This document shows, piece after piece, positions 35,768 to 47,457 of a DNA stretch of 64,000 nt. The stretch spans positions 1 through 64,000 of the forward strand of contig JABYQS010000023.1 of NCBI GenBank assembly GCA_022592435.1, given 5' to 3'. The notes under the pieces were generated by a model. It had not been told where the DNA came from. It saw nothing but the letters and a program-made list of their open reading frames with translations, and did not search any database. This stretch comes from Cerioporus squamosus (taxonomy: Eukaryota; Basidiomycota; Agaricomycetes; Polyporales; Polyporaceae). The first letter of the stretch is position 1. Every line of letters begins with the position of its first letter. Position numbers and translations under genes: made by a program.

Positions 35768-37067
35768 ATGTCTTCCACTCCCAAGCTCTTCCATCCCGCG
35801 AAGGTCGGCGACCTCGAGCTCAGCAACCGCGTCGTCTTCGCGCCACTGACGCGCTTCCGCGCGAACACTGCGCACGTCCCGACCGACATGATGGTCGAGT
35901 ACTACAAGCAGCGTGCCAGCTACCCCGGCACGCTCCTCATCACGGAAGCCACGTACATCGCCGCGCAGGCAGGTGGCATGCCCAGCGCCCCTGGTATCTA
36001 TAATGAGGAGCAGATCGCAGCATGGAAAAAGGTGCGCACCTTGTGAATCTTGCTCACCACTGCAGCTACTCATCGCGGCTCTCACGCGCATGCAGGTCAC
36101 CGACGCGGTTCACTGCGAAGGGATCGTACATCTACCTCCAGCTGTGGGCACTCGGTCGCACCGCGCACCCCGCCGCGTTGAAGCAGGAGAACCCGGACTA
36201 TCCTCACGTTGCCCCATCACCCATCCCCCTCAGCACGAGCCCCAACGATGTCCCGCGCGAGCTCACCAAGGAGGAGATCAAGCAGTACGTCGAGTGGTAC
36301 GGCACCGCCGCGCGCAACGCGGTCCACGGAGCGGGCTTCGATGGTGTTGAGATCCACGCCACGAACGGCTACCTTGTCGACCAGTTCTTGCAGGACATCA
36401 CGAACAAGCGTACGGACGAGTACGGAGGCTCCATCGAGAACCGCGCGCGTTTCGCCCTGGAGGTCCTCGACTCCGTTGTCGCTGCCGTTGGCCCGAAGAA
36501 GACGGGTATCCGGCTGGCTCCCTTCTTCCACTACTACGGTTCGTGATTTCGTAGCATATGATGCGCGCGAGTTCGGTGGGATACTGACGAGATGCCCGGA
36601 CCGGTAGACATGGGCATGAAGGACCCCGTTCCGACGTTCTCCTACGTCGTCGAGCAGATTAAGCAGCAGCATCCCGACCTCGCGTACGTCCACACGGTTA
36701 CTCCCAACGCACCTATGAATTGGTTGCCCGAGGACAAGTCGGTGGATCCCGATTTCATCTACAAACTCTGGGCGCCCCGTACGTTTATCAGCACTGGCGG
36801 GTACGACCGCGACTCGGCCATCAAGGCCGCAGAAGAGACCGACCAGCTCATCGGGTTTGGCCGCCCCTTCCTCGCGAACGTGAGTATTGTACTTTACCCC
36901 TCTTGATGTGTCGTTGACGAGATGGCTTGCAGCCCGACCTCGTCTACCGCCTGCGCGAAAACATCCCGCTGAACGAGCCCGAGGAGGACACGTTCTACCT
37001 GCCGATGAACGAGCGCGGCTACACGACTTATCCGTTCTCGGAACAGTTCCTCAAGTCTCAGCTGTAA
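35768..37067 (+). CDS. Old Yellow Enzyme family NAD(P)H:flavin oxidoreductase
   Basis: OYE proteins are FMN-dependent ene-reductases of activated alkenes in a TIM barrel. Exons 35768-36031, 36096-36538, 36608-36879 and 36933-37067 give about 370 aa. Landmarks are KVGDLELSNRVVFAPLTRFR, QRASYPGTLLITEATYIAAQ, LQLWALGRTAHP, the substrate/FMN motif GVEIHATNGYLVDQFLQDIT (HxxN pair), RTDEYGGSIENRARF, FISTGGYDRDSAI and IGFGRPFLANPDL. The second exon opens VTDAVH and should continue AKGSYIYLQLW, but one extra base near 36115 (CACTGCGAAG) breaks the frame. An alternative acceptor at GCGAAG (36120) would restore frame but drop the conserved VTDAVHA segment. The physiological substrate is unknown. Confidence 0.88.
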
Positions 37068-38502
37068 TGGATTATGGAGTATACTTAGATGGGTGGGCTA
37101 GTAGGACATTCCATGTGTACAGTAAGTACTCGCTACATACCAGATATAAAACCGCAACACGACTGCCAATGATACCATCTTGCTGTCTCTTAATCAGTGT
37201 CGAACGTTGTCAGACTCGCGCCGCCGCGGGGGCGCACCATATCTATCATACCTCAGCTATACCCGCCCTGTGAGCTTCCAGCAGGCTAGCGGTTGATGAT
37301 GTTGAACACGAGTCGCATACGAGCCCGGGCCTATTCTCGTCCATCGACACGGAATACGCCATATCCAGCCAGCCTACCGCTCTCGCAAAATTGAAAGAAT
37401 GGCCGTATTGTGTGGTTAAAGAGCATGCTGTGCTGCAGGATGCTCGCCTCATGCTCGCCAGTGTATATGATCTCGAAGTAATCTTGTCAATGTCCTGCCA
37501 GTGAGAGCCTGGGTCCTGGCAATCCTTCGTGACTTGCACAGAGAACGATTTACTAGCCAGAGGCGGCTGAAGCCGCAGGCGGACTCGGAAACGCGGGCTG
37601 TGGAGCTAGACCTGACTGCCGGGAGTAAGACTCTTAGGTGACGAAGTCTGTGGGACGGTGTTGTCCGAGTTAGGAGGTAGTATCGACCGTCGAGCAGGCC
37701 GTTGTCAAGCTCTCTAATTGCAGCCGGGTTAAAATGGCCACCCAAGCAAGACGTGGGACGGACTTTTGGACTACAGCAGGGGGTTCGCCGCTGCAGAACA
37801 CTACTACTTGTCCAAGCCGACAGGAAGTGGGTTTAACGGAGTGTTTTCTATATAAATAACCGTGCTCCTGGGGACGGTGTACAATGCGTGAACTGAACTA
37901 TGGAGAAAATATGCAAGCCCAGTCCTGATGCCCTGATGCAAACGGAGCGTCCGGGAGGGGAGGGGAGGTACGCGATGGAGGGAAGGAAAGGAGGGGTTGT
38001 AAGCAGCGGAGGCTCCCGGGGAGGATGTGATTAGCGGGGGATAGGGAGGAGGGGAGGGAGGAGTATCATACTGTACATATTATAGTGAGTGTATGCAAGA
38101 GGGATCACCGAGGCTCCGAAACTCATGACTATCCGACACTCATGAACACTATCCGAGACCTATCCGAGTATGAGATTATGTATTGATATGTGAGACCGAA
38201 CCTGAGGGACGCGATGCAAGCCGAGAAGGAGACCGAGACCGGGAACCACGGAAGGAGGAGGAGGAGGAGGAGGAGGAGGAGGAGGAAGAGGAAGAGGGGT
38301 GCCGCTACATGGGAGGAGATGTCGCGGATGATGAGCAGGGCCCGCACGAGGTCACAGGGCGGAGAAGGACAGCCCAAGTCAACAGCAGGGCCATGCTGAC
38401 GAAGGACGGGGAGCGCCCTCGTTCAGAGAGCCCGCCGAGCGTCCAAGCAGGAAGAGGGAGCGGTGATAGGGCGCCACCATGCGCACGAGACCGTGGACCA
38501 GC
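37068..38502. other. Gene-poor stretch between OYE and the membrane/coiled-coil gene
   Basis: 1.4 kb without a confident gene. A 70-codon open frame on the + strand (about 37287-37503, FSSIDTEYAISSQPTALAKL) has coding-like composition and could be a gene relic. A TATA-like CTATATAAATAAC is at 37847 without a convincing downstream start. Purine-rich GGGAGG tracts occupy 37950-38070. Confidence 0.4.
38250..38300 (+). repeat. GGA microsatellite
   Basis: About 12 consecutive GGA units followed by degenerate GGAAGA units. It lies downstream of the coiled-coil gene on the opposite strand, so it is probably non-coding. Confidence 0.85.
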
Positions 38503-40387
38503 TTATCGGGGTCGAGGAAGACGAGCGAGAGGTGGACGAGCGATCACCGGGATGGAAGACCGAGGGACCTCCGAAGACACCTTGGGAGAGGTCGACGGCA
38601 GCGGAAGCCTAGAGGAGGAGCTGGGGCTTGAAGTGACAGCCTTACGGAGCGGGGAGACGGAAGACGACGAAGACGTCGGCTTGGAAGGAGTACGCGGGAC
38701 GACGTTCTCCTTGCCCGCCTTCGTGCTCGTCTCCGTCTGACCCTGAACGGGAATTCTCTTGGTCGCCAGAGCGGGAGAGGTCTCGACCCGGAGCGCCTTC
38801 TTGAGCATGGCGATTTCCTTACGAGCAGCCACGAGTTTCCGGTCCTTGGCCTCCCTGGTCGCATCCAACTGAGCGTAATGCTCGCGCGCGAAAGGTGAAC
38901 GCACGCGAGGGCGCCGTGCCTTCCCCATAGCAATCTGCTCTTCCGCCCGGGTGGGCGGTTGCGTTGCCAATGGAGAAGACGTTTGCGCGTGACACGCTCC
39001 GCTGGATGCGGCCTGGGCCACAGACAGGGACTCGCCAGTGGCGACCTTGAGGGCTCCTTGAAGCTTCGTGACGTCCGCGCAGCCCTCCTAGTACGCTTTC
39101 TTGACCCAGGCGAGCTCTTCGAGGATATCGGCGCACTCCGCATCGCAGGCCTTCAGGTTGGCTTCGAGGACCGCGACCCTGTTCTTCCAGTGGACAACTT
39201 CCTCAGCGTCCTCGGCGTTGACAGCGGTGGAGTCGTCCTGCTTGAGGCCAGCAATCTGCTCCTTGCGCGACTCGAGCATCTTGTCCTTCTGTTCGAGCTC
39301 CCGGAGCTGCCGCTCAGCGACGATCTCCAGATCATCTGCCTTGGCCTAAGAATTGATTGGTGTCAGTCTCGAAGACATGTGACAAACAGGGCATCGCATA
39401 CCGTCCAGAAGGCTGCCTCGCGCTGAGCAAGGTTTGTGTCATCTTGCGCACGCTCCGCCCTGAGCTTGTCGCCAGCAATCACGCGCTGGAGGTGCTCGAT
39501 CTTGTCCTTGAGCTGCCATGCGTACGCTCGGTGAGTATACTCGCGATCAAGGGTGGGAGCGGGCGTACCTTCCTGTGGGAGGTTGAGAGACTCCCCTCCG
39601 CAGAGAAAGTGGTCTCTGCGCCGGTGTTCGCAGCGTTGACGGTGCGCTTCAGCTCCTCGACCCTGGCGTCGACAGCAGCAGCATCTTGATGGGCAGCAGC
39701 GATCTCTGCCCTGCGCGCAGCAATCTTGGCCTTAAGCTCTTCAACGTCGACCTGCGGAAGACGTCAGTACGAGATTAAAACACACGAACAACTGACACCG
39801 GCCTCCGTATGAGTCTTGACCGCGTCAAGGGACCCTTTCACCTGCGCGACATCGTCCTCCTTGGGGGCGAGGCGAGCTTCCGTGTCGGCCGCGGCAGACC
39901 GAGCGGCCGAGAAGCCCGTGCTGTCAGCCGCCTGGTCCAAGAGGAGCTGGTCGCAGGACAGCCAGCTAGGACAGGTCCGAGCGACAACGGGAACCGCGTA
40001 GACAGTGCCGATATGCAGCCACATCCTCAAAGCGGCCCTCGCAATGATCCCGAGGGCGATGACGAGGAAGACACGGAGACGCTGCACGAGCTCGGCCAAG
40101 TATTTGACAGCGGACAGGATGCCTCGAGGACCATGGGCAAAGAGCTGCGGGCAGGAGTGGCCAAGGGCGACGATAGCAGCGAGGGCGTTGACGACGTAGA
40201 CAGAGACGGTGGATTCGAGTGCCGAAGGGATGGTAGACCGGGTGAGCGCGAGACGCGGGACGACAGTGATAACCGCGAGAGTGGGGAACGCCATGATCAG
40301 CAGTTCCTGGGCGGACCCGTCGAGCGGGTGTCCCGGGGCCTCGGCGAGGTGGACGTGGAGGAGGATGGCGAGGGTGAGGGAGAGCAT
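38503..40387 (-). pseudogene. Membrane plus coiled-coil protein gene interrupted by an in-frame TAG
   Basis: No known family recognised. Exons 40387-39797, 39751-39569, 39512-39402 and 39345-39088 code for 380 aa. The N-terminal half has several hydrophobic helices (LSLTLAILLHVHL, LLIMAFPTLAVITVV, VSVYVVNALAAIVAL, VFLVIALGIIARAA). The second half is a long coiled coil (VDVEELKAKIAARRAEIAAA, RQLRELEQKDKMLESRKEQI, RVAVLEANLKACDAECADIL). A TAG at 39090-39088 ends it, yet the same frame stays open for another 194 codons with coding-like content: EGCADVTKLQGALKV, a further helix LDATREAKDRKLVAARKEIA, then a Ser/Pro-rich tail to 38503. Either a nonsense change shortened a 575-aa protein, or the downstream Met near 39021 starts a separate gene. 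A longer N-terminus up to 40645 is open but unsupported. Confidence 0.5.
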
Positions 40388-41255
40388 GACGAGAGCAAGT
40401 AGAGAGCCAGTAGCGAGAAAGCAAGTAGAGAGCACTGCGATGGTGTTCAACGAGAGCAAGTAGAGAGCAGCGAGAGCAACGAGAGCAGGGAGAGCGAGGA
40501 GAGGAGCTAAGGCGCAAGGGACGAGAGAACTCGAGAGCTGAAGAATATAACCTGCAGAAGGAGGAGGCTGACTGCACAATCGAGCTGACCGGCAGCCAAT
40601 TTTATCGAAGGCTAACACTAGGATTGCACTACTGAGCCAGCCCACTGAAAACTATGATGCCATGTGAGTTGCACTCTAGACGTCCCGTTGCGCTGAAAGC
40701 GTCCCCTCCTTGTCCAGGGATCCTGCCCGCCGAGTGATAGGGCGGAAGTAGTGAGTAATGGAACAGCACTACTGGGGTCGCACATGGTTGCATGCCGACT
40801 CAGTGCTCCCAAGCAAGTATAGCAGCTAGCGTTTGTCGGAAGCTTCATCGTCTGAGACAACCGGTATCAGGACGGGAAATCTCGTTCATGAGTGTATGGT
40901 GGGTGGCTGAAGTCAAGTGAAGTGCGAGGCTAGGCGCCGGCAGTAAGTCGCAGATGCCAATGGACGCGCCCAAACAACACCTACATATGCATTCACTTCA
41001 TGACTGCAGTCTACAATCGCGTCTTTGCCAAGAGCCGAACGGGGATACGACGCAAGAGAGAGCTAATGGTTCCTATGTAGAGCGCACAGCTCTCCTTCTA
41101 GTTTTACAACAGCGACTCGTACAGCAAAACAACAGCATAGGCTATCGCTACACATTCTCTGGCTCTTCAATCTCCAAGCACGACCATCAGCAGCGCCTTA
41201 CACCCGCACCTCACATCCCCACAGACTCCACAGCCAGCACTCAGCTCTTACGCAG
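40388..41255. other. Promoter side of the membrane gene and DAHP synthase 3' region
   Basis: 868 bp with no confident gene. The first 120 bp are a purine-rich repeat tract. The rest is unremarkable. Confidence 0.4.
40391..40500 (+). repeat. Degenerate purine-rich tandem repeat
   Basis: The unit AGCAAGTAGAGAGC occurs three times (about 40394, 40420 and 40454), followed by GAGAGCA-type units. On the - strand this is a CT-rich leader just upstream of the membrane/coiled-coil gene. Confidence 0.7.
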
Positions 41256-43003
<1,748 letters not shown>

Positions 43004-43249
43004 ACTGAATCCGATGAGAGCGACGGGGGACAGGCGAGGGATGGGTTTTGTGGAGGAGACAGTGACTCGGTGCAGCAAACGTGTCTGGCTCGGGCTCGCG
43101 CTTGGATCCTGGCTCGGGCTCTCCTCGTCCTCGGCGTCTCCTTCCCACAGATTGAATTTTCGGACAACTGCACCGCCACACCCCGATCCGCCACTCGCAA
43201 TCTCCTCCTACGTCGCTCGCGTACGCACCCGTCCTACTCACCGCCCCCC
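43004..43249. promoter_or_regulatory. Divergent promoter DAHP synthase/PIH1
   Basis: 246-bp gap between opposite starts. It includes tandem copies of GGCTCGGGCTC-like sequence near 43088-43125. No TATA box. Confidence 0.4.
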
Positions 43250-44905
43250 ATGGCCCCCGCGACCACACAGGTCCACCTCGCGCCCTCGGCGGGCTTCTGC
43301 GTAAAGTCCACCGCGCAGAACACCGTCTCCGTGCCCACCAGCGACCCCGCCGCGCCCATCACCATCCCGGCCGGCCTCAAGGTCTTCGTCAACATCGCAT
43401 GGGACGCCAACGTCCCGCCCCCACCGGACGGAAGCGATGCTGCCATCGAACGTGCCATGTCCGACAACACCCCCGTAGAACCTGATCAGGCCTTGCAGTG
43501 GTTCGTTCCCGTCATCGTGTCCCATCCTCGTTTCGATACAGACAAGGGTGCGTCCTCCCAGCTCTCTATCACGAGCTTCATCTCACCTGTCCCACGCCCA
43601 ACAGCCGGAAAGCCCTCCGCCGTGTTTGACTGCATCTTCCACTCGTCTCTCAAGTCACGGGCACTGCGCTCGCCAGAGTTCAAGACGTTCCTGATAGGTA
43701 CGTCCACGGTCCTACCGCACTTCATCACTTGATCCATGGCCCTTCTCCTTCGACCTGATCTCCACCCCCTCCAACCCACCTCCCAACCCAATCGCCCGTC
43801 CCACTCGTATCATTCTTGTCCTCTTCTTATCATCGCGAAGAGAACGCACATATCTGACTCACCCGCGCATCAGAACTCGCCTTCCAACGCATCGAGGCCC
43901 AGTACTCCCTCCTTCTCTCCCGCCAGATCGGAACTCCCAACATCGCCTCCAAGGGCAAGCTCAAACCGCGCACTGTCCTCGTTCCTACAACTCTCCTCCA
44001 GGGCTCATCAGCAGCCTCTTCCGCCGCCTCTACGTCCTCGTCCAAACCACTCATCGAGGAATTGCCCGCATCGGCGTCGACTCCCGCCGCTCCACCGAAG
44101 GGTATCCTGAAGAAGGGCCCCATCTCCTCACCTTCGACTTCGACTTCCCCTGCAACACCCGCAGCGCCTTCTGCCCCACACGCCGAGGTGCCTGGCCTCA
44201 GTTGGTCGCGTACACCCGACGGCCGCCTGCGCATCGCGCTATCCGTACCCCACCTCGTGCGTACCTCTTTGTTGTTCCCTTCGCTGTCTGCTGCGCTGTT
44301 ACCGCTGACCGTGTCATCATGTTCTATGTCGCCCCGCGCCCAAATGGCCGACTGCTACTGGTCGCCGCGCTGTTGCTACGTGCTGCATCTCATGCGTCCT
44401 CGTGTCTCCGGCCGACATATGTACGGCACACCCTCGCTATGCGGTCTTCGTTCCCGACACCTACGCCTTCGCTGTCCGCTGCTAACTGACAACGACCTGG
44501 CACCTCGTTCTGTGTCACTGTCTCGCTCCCCCTCCCGGCCATCCAACACCGTGCCTCTCAATCTCCGGAATCTCAACGATCCTTCCCGCCCGACAGACCC
44601 GGGCCAGCATACCCTCGACAACGCTCGACATCGAGCCCCGCAGGCTCATCTTCGCCGCCCCACCCTCAAAGTCTCCGTCTCCGTCTGCGTCATCCTCACC
44701 CGAGTACGCTCTCGACCTCGACCTCTCGGCGCCCGACGCGGACATCCTTGCGCTCTTTGCCCGTTCCTCCAACTCCAGCGCTAAGGATGGAGAGAAGGGG
44801 AGCGGACACGCGGCGCTGCTGCTGAAGCGCGAGCGTGCGCTGGACGTCGATGGCGCGCGGGCGGAATGGCGGGTCGCGGAGGGGCTGCTCGTCGTGTATG
44901 CGTGA
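43250..44905 (+). CDS. PIH1 domain protein (R2TP co-chaperone, Pih1/Nop17-like)
   Basis: Pih1 links Hsp90, Tah1 and the Rvb ATPases in the R2TP complex that assembles snoRNPs and PIKKs. Exons 43250-43697, 43874-44256 and 44597-44905 give 379 aa. The PIH1 N domain is seen in FCVKSTAQNTVSVPTSDPAA, KVFVNIAWDANVPPPP, QWFVPVIVSHPRFDTDKG, VFDCIFHSSLKSRALRSPEF and LAFQRIEAQYSLLLSRQIG. A Ser/Pro/Ala linker (PKGILKKGP) follows, then a C-terminal CS-like beta domain (RIALSVPHLTRASIPSTTLD, ALLLKRERALDVDGARAEW). The last intron (340 nt) is long; the acceptor CGACAG at 44596 is chosen because it restores PHLTRAS with the expected strand. Function in snoRNP assembly is by family only. Confidence 0.88.
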
Positions 44906-45308
44906 GCTTGTGTCGATTGGAGGGAGGCGCCCCTCTTGCGCTGAGCTTCTTCGGCTTTCGCGCAGGGGCCGCCTCTGACCGTCATACTTATTCTCGGAGT
45001 AGTAAGCCTCGGGGTCGACGCTATGTAAGTAGCTTAATACGGGTTTAAACCCTTAACACAAGCTTCGAGTCCCGACTGGTATATCTGTGTTTACCGTACG
45101 ACGGCGACAACGCAACAAAGTGGTGGACAGACTGAGAGACTCGTACTACTCGCACATAGCAAGAAGAGGTTTGATTGGCTGAAGGGTGGTTTTCCGGCAC
45201 GCCCCGGGACGATCACGGGTCGGCCGACGGGCGTCTGCTCGGTCGTGTGTCATTGCGTCGGATTCGCTGCGTCCTCCGCCAAATCTCTCTCTCCCTCCAT
45301 CCCTCACG
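44906..45308. other. Intergenic PIH1 to LPD1
   Basis: 403 bp without a gene. A palindromic GGGTTTAAACCC sits near 45040. The CT-rich CTCTCTCTCCCTCCATCCCT precedes the LPD1 start. I checked for a tRNA around TTCGAGTCC (45063) and found no cloverleaf. Confidence 0.4.
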
Positions 45309-47241
45309 ATGCTCCAGGTCCAGAAGGCTTCGTCAAGAGTGCGTCCACCACCAGTCCCCTCGCTGCGCACTGCGAACTCACTGGATACTTGCAGGCTGCA
45401 GCTCGTCGGCTCCGCCAGTCGGGCAGCGCCCAGGTCGCTCGCTGGCAGCAGCGCGGTCTGGCCACCCCCTCGGAGCCCTACGATGCTGTCATCATCGGCG
45501 GAGGTGAGTCTTTGGACCTCGAGATGCGTGCTGGACTGGGTGCTGAGGACCATGCAGGTCCTGGAGGCTACGTGGCTGCAATCAAGGCGGCGCAACACGG
45601 TCTGCGGGTACGTCTCCGGAACCGCCTTGCACTCTCGTACGACTGACTGCTCACACCCGCGGATACGTCTTTGCAGACCGCATGCATAGAGAAGCGCGGC
45701 TCGCTCGGCGGGACGTGTCTCAACGTCGGCTGCATCCCGTCAAAAGCGATGCTCAACAACTCGCACATATACCACCAGGCCAAGCACAACATGAAGCGGA
45801 GGGGCATTGACGGTGCGTCTCTTCCCAGTCTCAGCAGTCTGTCATATCCTCATCACGCACAACGCGCAGTCGCGGACGTCTCCCTCAACCTCCCCGTCAT
45901 GCTCAAGGCGAAGGAGGACGCGGTGACCGGGCTGACGAAGGGCATCGAGGTCCTCTTCAAGCAGAACAAGGTCGACTACATCAAGGGCGCCGCCTCCTTC
46001 GTCTCCCCACGAAACTCGCCGTCAAGCTCAACGACGGCGGTGAGACCGAGGTCGAGGCCAAGAACATCATCATCGCGACCGGCTCCGAGGTCGCGCCCTT
46101 CCCCGGCGGCGCCATCGAGATCGACGAAGAGCAGATCGTCTCCTCGACTGGGGCGCTCGCGCTCAAGGAGGTCCCGGAGAAGATGATCGTCATTGGTGGT
46201 GGCATCATCGGTCTGGAGATGGGCAGCGTCTGGAGTCGTCTCGGCGCGCAGGTCACCGTCGTCGAGTTCTTGGGCGGTATCGGTGGTGCGGGCATTGACG
46301 AGGAGATTGCGTACGTTGCGTTTCTACTTCTGCTGCGCGCCGTTATGCTGACAGACGGTGCAGCAAGCAGTTCCAGCGCTCGCTCAGCAAGCAGGGCCTC
46401 AAGTTCATGCTCAACACCAAGGTCGTGTCCGCCGAGAAGAAGGACGGCAAGGTCTTCATCAAGACCGAGTCTGCAAAGGGCGGCAAGGAGGAGACGGTGC
46501 GCATGTTCCGGAACTGCCTGAATTATAGCCCCTAACCCTACCTACCTACTACAGCTCGAGGCGAACGTCGTTCTCGTCGCCGTCGGCCGCCGGCCATACA
46601 CCGAAGGTCTCAACCTCGAGGCCGCCGGCGTCGAGCTCGACAACAAGGGCCGCGTCGTGATCGACGACCAGTTCAACACGAGCGTGCAGGGCATCAAGTG
46701 CATCGGCGACGTCACCTTCGGGCCCATGCTCGCGCACAAGGCCGAGGAGGAGGGCATCGCCGCCGTCGAGTACATCTCCAAGGGCCACGGCCACGTCAAC
46801 TACCACGCGATCCCCTCCGTCGTCTACACGCACCCCGAGGTCGCCTGGGTCGGCAAGACCGAGCAGGAGCTCAAGGCCGCCGGCGTCAAGTACAAGGTCG
46901 GCAAGTTCCCCTTTGCCGCCAACTCGCGCGCGAAGACGAACCTCGACACCGAGGGCACCGTCAAGTTCCTCACCGAGGCCGAGACCGACCGCGTCCTCGG
47001 CGTGCACATCATCGGCCCCAACGCCGGCGAGATGATCGCGAGGGCGTCCTTGCGGTTGAGTACGGCGCCAGCGCGGAGGACATCGCGCGGACATGTCACG
47101 CTCACGTACGTCTTCCTTGCTTGATCTCTCTACCTGCTGAGGTTGGCGTGTTTGCTGACGACGACGTGTTTGCAGCCCACGCTCAGCGAGGCCTTCAAGG
47201 AGGCGGCGATGGCGGCGTACGACAAGCCCATCCACTTCTGA
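45309..47241 (+). CDS. LPD1: Dihydrolipoamide dehydrogenase (E3), with two apparent 1-nt deletions
   Basis: E3 reoxidises lipoamide in the mitochondrial 2-oxoacid dehydrogenases and glycine cleavage. Exons 45309-45338, 45395-45503, 45558-45607, 45677-45812, 45870-46310, 46364-46496, 46555-47105 and 47176-47241 give about 505 aa. Visible are a presequence, the FAD site [19 protein letters not shown], the redox disulfide [13 protein letters not shown], the NAD site [40 protein letters not shown] and the catalytic HAHPTLSEA. Two frames do not join. At the CCCC run 46005-46008 one base is missing before ACGAAA ([11 protein letters not shown]). Near 47040 one is missing in ATCGC/GAGGGC ([13 protein letters not shown]). 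Since E3 is normally essential and the rest is perfectly conserved, consensus errors are likelier than a pseudogene. Confidence 0.92.
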
Positions 47242-47457
47242 GTCTCTTCCGTCGTCTCGTCATTAGTGTAGGGAGCTGTGAAATCTATTGCATATATCAT
47301 ACTATTCGCTGTTCATCGTTCATCGCTCGGCGCAGCCCTAGACCTGTCCTGACTCCTGTGTGTAGTCCATGCGCGAGCAAAAAGATGGATATTGATTGTA
47401 CAAGTTGCATCGTATAAGCGTCATACGTCGGTCACCCTATCACTCGTTCACACGCAA

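Noticed and set aside
38183..38740. + strand frame across the GGA microsatellite (poly-Glu)
   Set aside because: The frame is kept open by the triplet repeat and then runs antisense to the tail of the coiled-coil gene.
39809..40402. 198-codon hydrophilic + strand frame (EEDTETLHELGQVFDSGQDA)
   Set aside because: It is the complement of the hydrophobic N-terminal exon of the - strand gene, which joins through GT-AG introns to a coiled-coil region. Its composition is explained as an antisense shadow, though transcription data would settle it.
45040..45085. TTCGAGTCC, resembling a tRNA T-loop
   Set aside because: No matching acceptor stem, D-arm or anticodon arm could be built around it.
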